Shown here: positions 1 through 8,052 of the stretch, in pieces | Layout: each line of letters starts with the position of its first letter | Position numbering within the stretch: position 1 is the first letter of the stretch | Origin: Thermoanaerobacter sp. | GTDB lineage: Bacteria; Bacillota; Thermoanaerobacteria; Thermoanaerobacterales; Thermoanaerobacteraceae | DNA: 42,942 bases | NCBI GenBank assembly: GCA_014896455.1 | Contig: JADBKJ010000010.1 | Span: 1-42,942 of the forward strand | Reading direction: 5' to 3' | The notes under the pieces: model-generated | Told to the model about the DNA's origin: nothing | What the model saw: only the letters and a program-made list of their open reading frames with translations | Databases searched by the model: none | Program-made: the position numbers and the translations under genes

Positions 1-930
1 ATCATGAGCATACCTATTGCTGCAATAAACGATTCTGTCAATCTTTTTAAACAAGTTTTTTGGTGGATTTTTGTCATCACACTAATTGCAATATTATTTA
101 TATCCATCTATATGTCAAAAAAATTTACTCGCCCTATACAAATACTAAAAAACGCTGCTCATCAAATTGCTTCTGGAAATTTAAATGTTAAGATAACTTA
201 CAAAGAAGAAGATGAATTAGGAGACCTTGCAAAATCCATGAATACCATGGTAAAGCAGCTGTCTATTACAGATAAATTTAGAAAAGATCTGATTGCCAAT
301 ATAAGCCATGATTTAAAAACACCTCTTGGCCTTATACGTGGATATTCTGAAATGCTTTTAGACTACTATGGAGACAATAAAGAAAAAAGAGAAAAATATT
401 TAAATACAGTAATTAAAGAAACAGAAAGAATGTCTAAATTAGTAGACGACGTGTTACAGCTTTCTAAGCTCCAATCAGGAATGGTAGAAATAAAAGAAGA
501 ACTTATAGATTTAGAAAAACTTATATTTGAAACTTTAGATATATTTGAAATTCAAATTTTAGAAAAAAATATAGAAGTAAAGCTTAATAATCTTAAGCTT
601 AAGGTAATAGCGGATAGGGAAATGATAAAACGGGCAATTATAAATATAATAAGCAATGCTTTAGCAAGTATGGAAAATGGTGGAATTCTTACTATAACTG
701 CAGAGCCTCAAGATAAAGAAATTTTAATTAAAGTATCAGATACGGGATGCGGCATCCCTCAAAAAGATTTAGAACACATCTTTGACAGATATTATAAAGG
801 AAACAAATCAGGAACAGGGCTTGGACTTGCAATAGTAAAAGAAATATTGACATTACACGGCAGTAAATATGGAATAGAAAGTCAAGAAGGAGTAGGAACC
901 ACTTTTTATTTCACACTAAAAGCGGGTTAA
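1..930 (+). CDS. Sensor histidine kinase, C-terminal part (5' end outside window)
   Basis: Membrane-bound two-component sensor kinase. Counting from the ATG at base 4, there is one membrane segment (about residues 17-37), a HAMP linker (38-90), a HisKA dimerisation helix with the phospho-accepting His102 in the SHDLKTPL motif, and a HATPase domain with N-box (NIISNA), G1 (DTGCGIP), F-box (IFDRYY) and G2 (GTGLGLA). A complete kinase of this class normally has a first membrane helix and an extracytoplasmic sensor before HAMP. These are absent and the frame is open to base 1, so the gene almost certainly starts upstream of the window. No cognate response regulator is visible; it probably lies just upstream. 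The stop codon sits in the loop of a terminator shared with the convergent larC gene. Confidence 0.9.
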   Translation: MMSIPIAAINDSVNLFKQVFWWIFVITLIAILFISIYMSKKFTRPIQILKNAAHQIASGNLNVKITYKEEDELGDLAKSMNTMVKQLSITDKFRKDLIANISHDLKTPLGLIRGYSEMLLDYYGDNKEKREKYLNTVIKETERMSKLVDDVLQLSKLQSGMVEIKEELIDLEKLIFETLDIFEIQILEKNIEVKLNNLKLKVIADREMIKRAIINIISNALASMENGGILTITAEPQDKEILIKVSDTGCGIPQKDLEHIFDRYYKGNKSGTGLGLAIVKEILTLHGSKYGIESQEGVGTTFYFTLKAG

Positions 931-941
931 ACCCCGCTTTT
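918..941. terminator. Bidirectional intrinsic terminator between the kinase and larC
   Basis: The arms AAAGCGGG and CCCGCTTT flank a short TTAAA-type loop. T-runs follow on the + strand (TTTTAA) and the - strand (CTTTTAG). The kinase stop codon (928-930) is in the loop and the larC stop (940-942) is at the edge, so a single hairpin serves both convergent genes. Confidence 0.75.
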
Positions 942-1380
942 AATCTTTAAAAAATAGCAAATCAATGTGTCTTATCACATTCCGGTAAATATCGCTAATT
1001 GAATTCCTAGTCTTTTCAGCAATGGCTTTAACATCTTCATACTCAGGATACGCTTTAATAAGTTTTCCATTTAAATAGCCCTTTTTAACCCTTACTTTTC
1101 CGTAAGGAGTTTCTACAATTGAAAAATCCCTATCCAGTTTATGCCTTAAAACTTCATAATACCTTATGCCAAAAGTAGAAGTTTCTTTAAAAATTATCTC
1201 TTTTAATTTATCAGCATTTTCTTTCTCACAAATTACAGTAATGAGCGTACCCGGCCTTTGCTTTTTCATGATAATAGGAATCAAAAACACATCCAATGCT
1301 CCGTTTTCAAAAAGTTTTTCAAATAGATACTGATAAAACTCTGGATTCATATCATCTATATTAGTCTCTAAAATCATCAA
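940..1380 (-). CDS. larC: LarC, C-terminal part (LarC2), reached by -1 frameshift
   Basis: C-terminal half of LarC, the CTP-dependent cyclometallase that inserts nickel into the pyridinium bis-thiocarboxylate precursor to make the nickel-pincer nucleotide (NPN) cofactor. It has the family block ETNIDDMNPE near its start. It can be read from TTG 1380 or ATG 1377, but no good ribosome site precedes either. The frame is open upstream through the A9 run of larC1, so full-length LarC (about 390 residues) would form by a -1 shift. In Lactobacillus plantarum LarC is known to be made from two frames in this way. It ends in the bidirectional terminator at 918-941. Confidence 0.88.
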   Translation of the reverse strand: MMILETNIDDMNPEFYQYLFEKLFENGALDVFLIPIIMKKQRPGTLITVICEKENADKLKEIIFKETSTFGIRYYEVLRHKLDRDFSIVETPYGKVRVKKGYLNGKLIKAYPEYEDVKAIAEKTRNSISDIYRNVIRHIDLLFFKD

Positions 1381-2114
1381 TGACTCAGGTTTTTTTTTAC
1401 CTCTTCCTCTCCCACATATGTCCTCAAAACATTTGGTATTTCCAAATCTTTGGTACCAGCTCCATATCCTATAGAATTTATAGTCATATCCGGTATACCA
1501 CCAAATTCATTTACTAAAGTTTTTACAATAGAAGCACCAGTTGGCGTTACAATTTCGCCTTCTATATCGCTTTTATACACAGGTATTCCTTTTAAAAGTT
1601 CTGCTGTTGCTGGTGCAGGAACAGGCATAAGGCCGTGTTGAGTTTTTATAAAGCCTGAACTTACCGGCAATGGAGAAGAAACAATCTTATCTGGCTTTAT
1701 CATGTCTATAAGTATCGCCGTACCTATTATATCTACTATAGAATCTACTGCCCCCACTTCATGAAAATGCACTTCTTCAGGAGATTTGCCATGCACTTTT
1801 GCCTCTGCTTCTGCTAATTTCTCAAACATCTCAATACTCATTTTCTTGACTTCTTCTTCCAAATCACTCTTCTCAATGATTTCTCTCACATCTTTCATAT
1901 GCCTATGATGGCGATGCTCTTCCTCATACAATACCTTAAAAGTCCTAGCACTTATACTGTTCTTTTGCGTTTCACCTATCTCTATATCAAAATTGTCCAA
2001 AGCTATCTTCTTTACCTTCTTTTTAAACTCTTCCACATCTACATGAGATAATAATGAACTAATAGTCATATCTCCAGAAATTCCAGCAAAACAGTCAAAA
2101 TATAAGACTTTCAT
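1377..2114 (-). CDS. larC: LarC, N-terminal part (LarC1)
   Basis: N-terminal 245 residues of the nickel-inserting cyclometallase LarC. It begins with the family signature YFDCFAGISGDM and carries a His-rich stretch (EEEHRHHRH, about residues 64-72) suited to nickel binding, followed by the conserved HFHEVGAVDSI and PTGASI blocks. The start ATG overlaps the larB stop (TAATG), so translation is probably coupled. The last zero-frame codons are GTA AAA AAA AAC CTG AGT CAT TGA: a heptamer A AAA AAC lies just before the stop and points to the larC2 frame. It is the third gene of the larE-larB-larC operon. No larA-type racemase is present in the window. Confidence 0.92.
   Translation of the reverse strand: MKVLYFDCFAGISGDMTISSLLSHVDVEEFKKKVKKIALDNFDIEIGETQKNSISARTFKVLYEEEHRHHRHMKDVREIIEKSDLEEEVKKMSIEMFEKLAEAEAKVHGKSPEEVHFHEVGAVDSIVDIIGTAILIDMIKPDKIVSSPLPVSSGFIKTQHGLMPVPAPATAELLKGIPVYKSDIEGEIVTPTGASIVKTLVNEFGGIPDMTINSIGYGAGTKDLEIPNVLRTYVGEEEVKKNLSH
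1389..1398 (-). promoter_or_regulatory. Programmed -1 ribosomal frameshift site in larC
   Basis: On the minus strand nine A residues (1398-1390) are followed by C. In the larC1 frame this reads as codons AAA AAA AAC, which contains the classical slippery heptamer A AAA AAC in the correct phase. A one-base backward slip here joins larC1 to larC2 with no intervening stop (reading on as CCT GAG TCA TTG ATG). The zero-frame stop lies only four codons downstream. No obvious stimulatory stem was identified by eye. Confidence 0.8.
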
Positions 2115-2872
2115 TATGATTTCTCCCCTATCCTATTTATTAAACTGGCAGAATAAGCCGCCCCAAAACCATTATCAATATTTACAACACTTACGCCATT
2201 AGCACAGGAATTAAGCATAGTCAAAAGAGCAGACAAACCGTGAAAGTTAGCACCATATCCTACGCTTGTAGGTACTGCAATTATAGGAGAGCTAACCAAT
2301 CCTCCTAAAACAGTAGGAAGAGCTCCTTCCATACCAGCAACTGCAATTAGTACTCGACATTGTCTGATTTCATCTAATTTATCTAAAAGCCTATGTAATC
2401 CTGCAATTCCAACATCATAAAATCTTTTCACAGTGTTTCCCATAAGTTCTGCAGTAATAGCCGCTTCTTCAGCAACAGGCAAATCAGAAGTTCCAGCAGC
2501 CACTACTCCAATTATGCCTTTTGTCTTATTTATTGGCGTATTTCTTATAGAAATTATACTAGCTTCCTCATAATAGACTGCTTTTTCTACTACCTCTTTC
2601 ACTGCTTCAAAATGTTGTTGTGAGGCTCTTGTCCCCAAAACATCACTCCCATTTTTATACATATTAAAAGCAATTTCTCTAACCTGCTGAGGAGTCTTTC
2701 CTTGACAAAAAATCACTTCAGGGAATCCCTTTCTTATCTCTCTGTGGTAATCAATTTTAGCAAATCCCAAATCTTCATAAGGAAGTTTCTTTAAAGCTTC
2801 TAGTGCTTCATCTATTGATAAATTGTTTTGTTTGAACTCCATTAAAATTTGCAATATTTTCTCATTATACAT
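2114..2872 (-). CDS. larB: LarB, nicotinate adenine dinucleotide carboxylase/hydrolase
   Basis: Carboxylates the pyridine ring of nicotinic acid adenine dinucleotide at C5 and hydrolyses the dinucleotide, the first step of NPN cofactor synthesis. The C-terminal half is a PurE-like domain (GVVAAGTSDLPVAEEA at about residues 122-137, then PTSVGYGANFHG), and Cys223 in NSCANG corresponds in motif to the catalytic cysteine known in the family. Its 252 residues are the usual length. The ATG overlaps the larE stop by eight bases and has GAAGGTGG upstream; the stop overlaps the larC1 start. Co-translation with larE and larC is therefore likely. Confidence 0.93.
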   Translation of the reverse strand: MYNEKILQILMEFKQNNLSIDEALEALKKLPYEDLGFAKIDYHREIRKGFPEVIFCQGKTPQQVREIAFNMYKNGSDVLGTRASQQHFEAVKEVVEKAVYYEEASIISIRNTPINKTKGIIGVVAAGTSDLPVAEEAAITAELMGNTVKRFYDVGIAGLHRLLDKLDEIRQCRVLIAVAGMEGALPTVLGGLVSSPIIAVPTSVGYGANFHGLSALLTMLNSCANGVSVVNIDNGFGAAYSASLINRIGEKS

Positions 2873-3692
2873 TCTTTACCACCTTCACATGAGGTTCATT
2901 TAAGCTGCCAGTTCTGTATCCTTCTAAATCCAGTGCTACATACTTAAATCCAGCCTCTTTAATCCTTTTTACAACTTCCTCCCTTATACATTCTTCAAAA
3001 ATTGTCTCCATCTGCTCCTTTGGAAGTTCAATCCTTGCAACATCTCCATGGTATCTCACTCTAAATCCTGAAAAACCTAAGTCTTTCAAACCTTCTTCTG
3101 CCTTTTCTACCATAGAAAGCTTATCATAAGTTATCTTTTCTCCGTAAGGAATCCTTGAAGCAAGACATGCATAAGAAGGTTTCCACCATGTAGGAAGCCC
3201 CATCTCTTTAGATAAAATTCTTATCTCTTCTTTTTTTATACCACATTCTAACAAAGGGCTTAAAATTCCTAATTCTTTTAAAGCCCTTCTTCCTGGTCTA
3301 AAATCAGACACATCATCTGCATTTGTGCCTTCTAAGATATATTTGAAGCCCTTTTCTTCTGCAATAGCTTTAAACTTTGAAAATAAATTGGATTTACATA
3401 TATAGCACCTATTTAAAGGATTTTTTTTAAATTCTTCTATTTCAAGAATATCATTAAATTCCACAACCAAGTGGGGGAGTCCTATTTTTTTAGCAAGCTC
3501 TACAGCTTCTTTTAATTCACTTTTAGGATGCATCGGAGAAGTGGCAGTAACAGCTAATACTCTATTCCCTAAAACATCGTAACTTACTTTTGCCAAAAAA
3601 GTGCTATCTACACCTCCAGAAAAAGCAATTAATGCATTATCTAACCTTGACAAATATTCTTGCAATTTCCTTAGCTTCCCTTCAATTTCCAT
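2865..3692 (-). CDS. larE: LarE, ATP-dependent sulfur transferase of NPN synthesis
   Basis: Adenylates the pyridinium dicarboxylate mononucleotide and converts its carboxylates to thiocarboxylates. It has the PP-loop SGGVDST (residues 25-31) and the downstream block EGTNADD. Besides Cys176 in SYACLASR, the position of the sacrificial cysteine in Lactobacillus LarE, it has a CxxC pair (Cys96, Cys99; RCYICK). Three such cysteines mark the [4Fe-4S]-cluster type of LarE known from Thermotoga, so this enzyme is probably catalytic in sulfur transfer rather than self-sacrificing; that is inference from motif. The ATG has GGGGGGTG five bases upstream. It is the first gene of the larEBC operon. Confidence 0.92.
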   Translation of the reverse strand: MEIEGKLRKLQEYLSRLDNALIAFSGGVDSTFLAKVSYDVLGNRVLAVTATSPMHPKSELKEAVELAKKIGLPHLVVEFNDILEIEEFKKNPLNRCYICKSNLFSKFKAIAEEKGFKYILEGTNADDVSDFRPGRRALKELGILSPLLECGIKKEEIRILSKEMGLPTWWKPSYACLASRIPYGEKITYDKLSMVEKAEEGLKDLGFSGFRVRYHGDVARIELPKEQMETIFEECIREEVVKRIKEAGFKYVALDLEGYRTGSLNEPHVKVVKNV

Positions 3693-3736
3693 ATTAACAC
3701 CCCCCTATGGTATACCCATCTATATTGCGTATAACT

Positions 3737-3764
3737 ATTTTATCACATATATTAAAATAAACAA
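3737..3764 (-). promoter_or_regulatory. Candidate sigma-A promoter of larEBC
   Basis: The minus strand carries TTGTTT (-35, 3764-3759), a 16-base spacer and an extended -10 TGATAAAAT (hexamer 3742-3737), about 45 bases before the larE start. No other promoter-like sequence was seen in the gap. Confidence 0.5.
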
Positions 3765-3770
3765 AATGTC

Positions 3771-3806
3771 AAAGCGCTTAAAAGTAAAGGCCTTTAAGCG
3801 CTTTTT
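3771..3806. terminator. Hairpin between larE promoter and chemoreceptor 3' end
   Basis: Twelve-base arms AAAGCGCTTAAA (3771-3782) and TTTAAGCGCTTT (3793-3804) flank a ten-base loop. It lies just downstream of the minus-strand chemoreceptor and is the only hairpin there. Its best T-tract (T5) is on the + strand and the minus-strand tail is weaker, so function as the chemoreceptor terminator is likely but not certain. Confidence 0.55.
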
Positions 3807-3813
3807 AATCTAT

Positions 3814-5874
3814 CTAAATTTTAAAAATCTTCACAGCCTCATCTAATTTTACTGCTACCTCTTCTAAATTCTTAGCTGAATCTGTTAGGTTTTCTACAGC
3901 TGAAAGCTGCTCTTCTGCAGAAGCACTTACTTCTTCAGTAGAAGCCGCTGTCTCTTCTGAAATTGCAGAAATACTTTCCATCGATATGACAATTTCATTT
4001 TTCTTTTGTTCCATGGCATTCATCAATGAATTTATATTGTCTATCATTTTTGTAATTCCACTTATAAAAGCTTCAAACTCCATAAAAGCATTTTGCGTAT
4101 CTTTTACAGCTTGATTTTGTTTTTCAATGCTTTTGTCCGCCGACTGCATAGCATTTGTAGCCATATCAATTGCTTGCTGCATCTTTTCTATTATGTCTTT
4201 TATTTGATTGGTAGATTCTGCGGATTGCTGAGCCAATTTTTTTACTTCTTCGGCTACAACAGCAAAACCACGTCCAGCTTCTCCTGCACGGGCTGCTTCA
4301 ATTGCAGCGTTTAATGATAAAAGGTTTGTCTTATCCGCAATTTCTTCTATCACTGCTGTTATAGCACTTATCTTATGAGAATTTTCCTTGATTTTGTTAA
4401 TAGTTTCAAAAACATAAAATGTTGCCTTATTTGTCTCTTCTGAACTTTGTTTTAAAGCCTCTAACTTTTTCAAACCATCAGCTTTGACATCTTCTGCTTT
4501 ATCTGAATATCTCTTCATTTCTTCGGTAGTTTTTAAAATTTCATCTATATCGTTCCCAAATTCCGATATCTTTTGCACGCTTATCGATATTTCTTGTGCT
4601 TGGTCATTAGCCCCTTTTGCTATATCATCTACGGCATTTGCAATATCTTGAACAGATTGTGCTGTTTCATCGCTTATCTCTCTAAAACGAGTTGATGCTT
4701 CTATTAAAGAAACACTCGACTCTTTAACTTTTGTTGCAATAGCCCTTAATTTCTGTACTGTATCATTATATTCCCTTTCTAACACTCCAAATTCGTCTTT
4801 TCTTTTTGCATCAATAAAGGAAGTTAAATCACCTTCTTTTAATTTATTCATGGCTGTTAACATTTTGTAGACTGGTCTTGTAAAGTTTCTAGCAAATAGA
4901 TAAGCGATCACTAGCGAAATGAGTGAAAATATGATTATAATTGCTATAAAAATATTATTAATTCTTGACACTCCAGAAAGATAATCAGATTTATTTACAA
5001 TTCCAACAACTTTCCATCCTGTAGTAGGATTAGTATCAAAAATTACAACACTGTCTTCATTGTTGAAGCGTGTTTGTATTTCTCCTTTTTGTTCTTTGAA
5101 AACATAATTTGCAAAAGATTGTTTATAGAAATTACTTCCTGTCATTTTTTTAGTAGAATCCAAAAAAACTATTCCATTTTTATCGACTAAAAGGACCATG
5201 CCCTTCTGTCCTATTTTTACATCTTTTAGGAGATTTCCTATACCATATAAATTTAAGTCCATTCCTACAACGCCAATCACTTCATTAGTAAGAGGATTCA
5301 ACACGGACTGAGATACTGAAATTACATAATTCCCAGTTGCTTCATCTTTATAAGCATCTGTCCAAAAAGGATTTCCATTAGCCTTCACAGCCCCTATATA
5401 CCACGGTCTAGTAGTAGGGTCAAAATCAGAACTTAAATCAACATGTGGAAAAGTATAAATTTTTTTATCAGATGTCCCATAATAAATTAAAGAGGCATTA
5501 GGAGTCATATTTTTTAAATTTATAAGGACACTGTTTATTTTATCTGTAGTCTCTTCCTCTGTATTTCCTTTAATTAACAAATTAGAATCGCTCTTTGCAA
5601 AATAGCTGAGTTTACTTGCAGTATTATCCAAATAAAGATTTAATTCTTGATTAACTGAGCTAACACTACTACCCATATTAGATAATGTCGAATTAGTAAT
5701 TTCTTGCGCAGAAAACCTATAAGATATGTACCCACTTAAAGCCAAAGAAGAAATTACAATGCCAATAATCATTAAACTTAATTTTGTTTGTATACTCGAA
5801 AGTTTTACCTGATTTTTAAGATTCAATACTTCATTGATATTCCTCATTTTTTTTAAATTTATAGCTTTTTTCAA
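3814..5874 (-). CDS. Methyl-accepting chemotaxis protein with dCache sensor domain
   Basis: Transmembrane chemoreceptor of 686 residues: short cytoplasmic tail, TM1 (about 32-53), extracytoplasmic double-Cache domain (54-305), TM2 (306-328), HAMP (329-381) and a methyl-accepting signalling domain with the conserved tip [20 protein letters not shown]. The sensor has F-x4-R156-x-W158-Y159 and a distal Asp206 (GMDLN). This resembles the amino-acid-binding dCache motif, with Phe replacing the usual first Tyr, so amino acids are a plausible but unproven ligand class. The start is TTG, five bases after GGGGGGGAG. It appears monocistronic, with a sigma-D-like promoter overlapping the end of pgsA. 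Confidence 0.93.
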   Translation of the reverse strand: MKKAINLKKMRNINEVLNLKNQVKLSSIQTKLSLMIIGIVISSLALSGYISYRFSAQEITNSTLSNMGSSVSSVNQELNLYLDNTASKLSYFAKSDSNLLIKGNTEEETTDKINSVLINLKNMTPNASLIYYGTSDKKIYTFPHVDLSSDFDPTTRPWYIGAVKANGNPFWTDAYKDEATGNYVISVSQSVLNPLTNEVIGVVGMDLNLYGIGNLLKDVKIGQKGMVLLVDKNGIVFLDSTKKMTGSNFYKQSFANYVFKEQKGEIQTRFNNEDSVVIFDTNPTTGWKVVGIVNKSDYLSGVSRINNIFIAIIIIFSLISLVIAYLFARNFTRPVYKMLTAMNKLKEGDLTSFIDAKRKDEFGVLEREYNDTVQKLRAIATKVKESSVSLIEASTRFREISDETAQSVQDIANAVDDIAKGANDQAQEISISVQKISEFGNDIDEILKTTEEMKRYSDKAEDVKADGLKKLEALKQSSEETNKATFYVFETINKIKENSHKISAITAVIEEIADKTNLLSLNAAIEAARAGEAGRGFAVVAEEVKKLAQQSAESTNQIKDIIEKMQQAIDMATNAMQSADKSIEKQNQAVKDTQNAFMEFEAFISGITKMIDNINSLMNAMEQKKNEIVISMESISAISEETAASTEEVSASAEEQLSAVENLTDSAKNLEEVAVKLDEAVKIFKI

Positions 5875-5908
5875 TATATCTCCCCCCCAGATTGATATAC
5901 TATTTCTT

Positions 5909-5936
5909 ATATCGTCTTGTCCTTGTAAAAAGTTTA
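5909..5936 (-). promoter_or_regulatory. Candidate sigma-D (motility) promoter of the chemoreceptor
   Basis: On the minus strand TAAA (5936-5933), a 16-base spacer and GACGATAT (5916-5909) resemble the sigma-D/sigma-28 consensus TAAA-N15-GCCGATAT, with one mismatch in the -10 box. It is 35 bases upstream of the chemoreceptor start, which fits a motility regulon gene. Confidence 0.55.
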
Positions 5937-6449
5937 ATTTCTCCTTGCTCTTTTATAAAATTCAAAAGCATAAATAAAAAATGCTAAAATTGCTAAAGCT
6001 AAAGCTATGAGCATCAATGTAAAACTATAAGGCCATTCAAAAATTGAAAAAATTATAGCTATATAAAAGAAAAGAGTAGCAATTTTTCCGTAATTGTTTG
6101 CGGGTATAGCAATTTTTTGTTTTTTGTAAAGTATTGCGGCTCCTATTATCATTGAAAATTCTTTTATCATTAAAATAGCAATAATAAAAAAAGGAATTAA
6201 ATCTTTTATCCATAAACTGGTCAAAACGGTAAGTATCATCAACTTGTCCGCAAGAGGATCAAGTAAAGTACCCATTTTTGTCACTTGATTATAGTGCCTC
6301 GCTATATAACCATCCAAAATATCCGTAATACCTGATAGAATAAAAATCAGTGCAGCATAAATGTTCCCTTCAGGCACATAAAAAAAAGTATAAACAAAAA
6401 GAGGTATAAGCAAAAACCTAATAAAAGTGAGAAGGTTTGGTATATTCAT
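5934..6449 (-). CDS. pgsA: CDP-diacylglycerol-glycerol-3-phosphate phosphatidyltransferase
   Basis: Integral membrane enzyme that makes phosphatidylglycerophosphate from CDP-diacylglycerol and glycerol-3-phosphate, the committed step to phosphatidylglycerol. The CDP-alcohol phosphotransferase motif D-G-x2-A-R-x8-G-x3-D-x3-D is present as DGYIAR...[11 protein letters not shown] (about residues 45-68). The N-terminal [16 protein letters not shown] and several hydrophobic helices are typical. Its 171 residues are slightly shorter than many homologues but complete. The gene stands alone on the minus strand, and its last codons overlap the promoter of the following chemoreceptor gene. Confidence 0.93.
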   Translation of the reverse strand: MNIPNLLTFIRFLLIPLFVYTFFYVPEGNIYAALIFILSGITDILDGYIARHYNQVTKMGTLLDPLADKLMILTVLTSLWIKDLIPFFIIAILMIKEFSMIIGAAILYKKQKIAIPANNYGKIATLFFYIAIIFSIFEWPYSFTLMLIALALAILAFFIYAFEFYKRARRN

Positions 6450-6502
6450 GTAAACACTCCCTGCTTGTCAAGTTTAATAAAATTATAATACAAAAGAATC
6501 AA

Positions 6503-6525
6503 AAGTAAAAGGCCCTTATCGGGCC
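6503..6525 (-). terminator. Intrinsic terminator of the GNAT-like gene
   Basis: On the minus strand GGCCC-GATAA-GGGCC is followed by TTTTACTTTT. The stop codon TAA of the upstream gene (6516-6518) is in the hairpin loop. Confidence 0.75.
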
Positions 6526-7007
6526 ATGTTTGCTGGGAACTTCATCTCATCCAAAGCTATTCGAAAACTATATCCATCTTCTTCTTTTTTAAAGTCTTCT
6601 ATGTTGGTAAAACATTTAGCAAAAACATCATTTTTTGTGTGGACTTCAATATTTCTTAAATTATACTTTAAAGCTGTCCTTCTCAGCAATGAATTAATTA
6701 TTTCTTGAGCAGTTTCTAATTCTACATTTTCCTTCTTCTCAATATAAATATACATGCTGCTCCTTTTTTGTTGCCAGTCAATATCGTATAGCACACAAAA
6801 GCCTAATTTTACGCCTTCTTTTGTTTCCAACACAAACATTTTCCTATTCTTCCCAAAAGGTATATTTAAAACATTATCTTTCTCTCTAGATATTTTAAAT
6901 AAATCAATTAAAAATTTGACCACATTAATGTCTTGCAACCATAAGGAAAATATTTTTTTGTCTTTTTTCTCTAAATCTTTTATTAAAACTTTTCCATTTT
7001 CTCCCAT
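6516..7007 (-). CDS. GNAT-fold acetyltransferase-like protein
   Basis: Protein of 163 residues whose pattern (an N-terminal VLIKDLEKKD strand-helix, a central FVLETKEGVKLGFCVLYDID strand pair, YIYIEKKE, and a helix ending in a LRNIEVHTKND strand) resembles RimJ/RimL-like GNAT N-acyltransferases. The acetyl-CoA loop (Q/RxxGxG/A) is not clearly present, so it may be a degenerate member and the substrate is unknown. The ATG at 7007 is preferred because AGGTGG lies about eight bases upstream; in-frame GTG codons at 7019 and 7016 fall within that ribosome site. It is a single gene between two terminators. Confidence 0.6.
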   Translation of the reverse strand: MGENGKVLIKDLEKKDKKIFSLWLQDINVVKFLIDLFKISREKDNVLNIPFGKNRKMFVLETKEGVKLGFCVLYDIDWQQKRSSMYIYIEKKENVELETAQEIINSLLRRTALKYNLRNIEVHTKNDVFAKCFTNIEDFKKEEDGYSFRIALDEMKFPANMAR

Positions 7008-7082
7008 TCTCAACACCACCTATCTATTAAATATATATTCTTTACAAATTTCAAAAATCCTGCTTAAAAACAGAAAATAATT

Positions 7083-7089
7083 TTCGACA
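7083..7089 (-). promoter_or_regulatory. Candidate Spo0A box
   Basis: The minus strand reads TTTGTCGAAAATTATT, which contains a perfect TGTCGAA 0A box in an AT-rich context, about 76 bases before the ATG of the GNAT-like gene. Confidence 0.35.
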
Positions 7090-7106
7090 AATAAACAATG
7101 TAGAAA

Positions 7107-7132
7107 TAAAAAAGAGGAGTAAAACCTCCTCT
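7107..7132 (-). terminator. Intrinsic terminator of the Yip1-family gene
   Basis: On the minus strand AGAGGAG-GTTTTA-CTCCTCT is followed by TTTTTATTT, 25 bases after the stop codon of the gene at 7157-7903. Confidence 0.85.
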
Positions 7133-7156
7133 CAGCTTGTTGAAATTTTCATAAAT

Positions 7157-7903
7157 TTATTGCATAGGAACATTTTTAAAAAACTCTGAAAATATGCTTA
7201 TAAAAGTTGCACCTGCAAAAATTATCATTATTATAAATAAAACGACCAAAACTATGTAAGGAAGAAAATATACAAGCACTGCATTCCCCGTACTCATTCT
7301 ATAATTTTCTTTTATAGCTATAATTTCCAAAACAATTACCCATACCGTAAATATCGCTAAAAATAAATACGTAAGTATTAAGCCAGTTCTTGAATTTAAC
7401 AAACGCACAAATAAGTTTACAACAACCATAAAAATCATAGGAAGATTTGCAAACCCTATTGCAGAATACAATCCCTTTGCTGTACCTATCACCACCTCTT
7501 CTTTCTCACCGCTTGCCTTTTGTTCAATTTCAGCGTTATTCTCTTCAATTTGATCAAAAGATACATTATCTTCCACTTTAGCATACATTTTACCTCCTAA
7601 AATTTCCGCTAAAAAGTGATACACTGCTGCATAAACAAAGTAAGTCAAAGGAGCTATAAATATACTCCCAAATACAGCCATCGGAACAAATAAAGCTCTT
7701 AGCCTCCCAACATCAGGCATACCTGAGCTGGAAGTAAAAAAATCTGTACCAGCCATTGTAAACCTATAATTGCTTGTCACAGTCAATAGTCCTGTAACTA
7801 TAATGACAACAGCAGCTTGCCAAATCGGTTTTTCCCTTACAATCTCTTTTATAGTTTCTACCGGCTGAAAAAATATCCCATATAATCTCTCTAAAAAATT
7901 CAC
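7157..7903 (-). CDS. Yip1-domain membrane protein
   Basis: Polytopic membrane protein of 248 residues. The start MNFLERLYGIFFQPVETIKEI is typical of bacterial Yip1-family proteins, and five to six hydrophobic segments follow. Between the first and second membrane pairs there is an acidic, Glu-rich cytoplasmic insert (about residues 108-136, including NNAEIEQKASGEKEEV). The family is widespread in Firmicutes but has no assigned biochemical function; roles in membrane organisation are guesses. The start ATG follows GGGAGGTTATAGA. It is divergent from the PAP2 phosphatase gene, with about 150 bases of promoter region between them. Confidence 0.75.
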   Translation of the reverse strand: MNFLERLYGIFFQPVETIKEIVREKPIWQAAVVIIVTGLLTVTSNYRFTMAGTDFFTSSSGMPDVGRLRALFVPMAVFGSIFIAPLTYFVYAAVYHFLAEILGGKMYAKVEDNVSFDQIEENNAEIEQKASGEKEEVVIGTAKGLYSAIGFANLPMIFMVVVNLFVRLLNSRTGLILTYLFLAIFTVWVIVLEIIAIKENYRMSTGNAVLVYFLPYIVLVVLFIIMIIFAGATFISIFSEFFKNVPMQ

Positions 7904-8052
7904 TTCTATAACCTCCCAATTTTTTAAATTTAAAATTATGCTTATATAAATTTTACCACACTTTTTATTCTTTTCTTTAAATTTTTGTTAAATTTTTAAA
8001 CCGTGAAGGAAAATAAATTTTTTTGGTGAATTATATATATCGAGGTGATAAA

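Noticed and set aside
1377-2114. larC as a frameshifted pseudogene
   Set aside because: The slippery heptamer is in exact phase, both halves are well conserved, and split larC is an established arrangement, so programmed frameshifting is the better reading.
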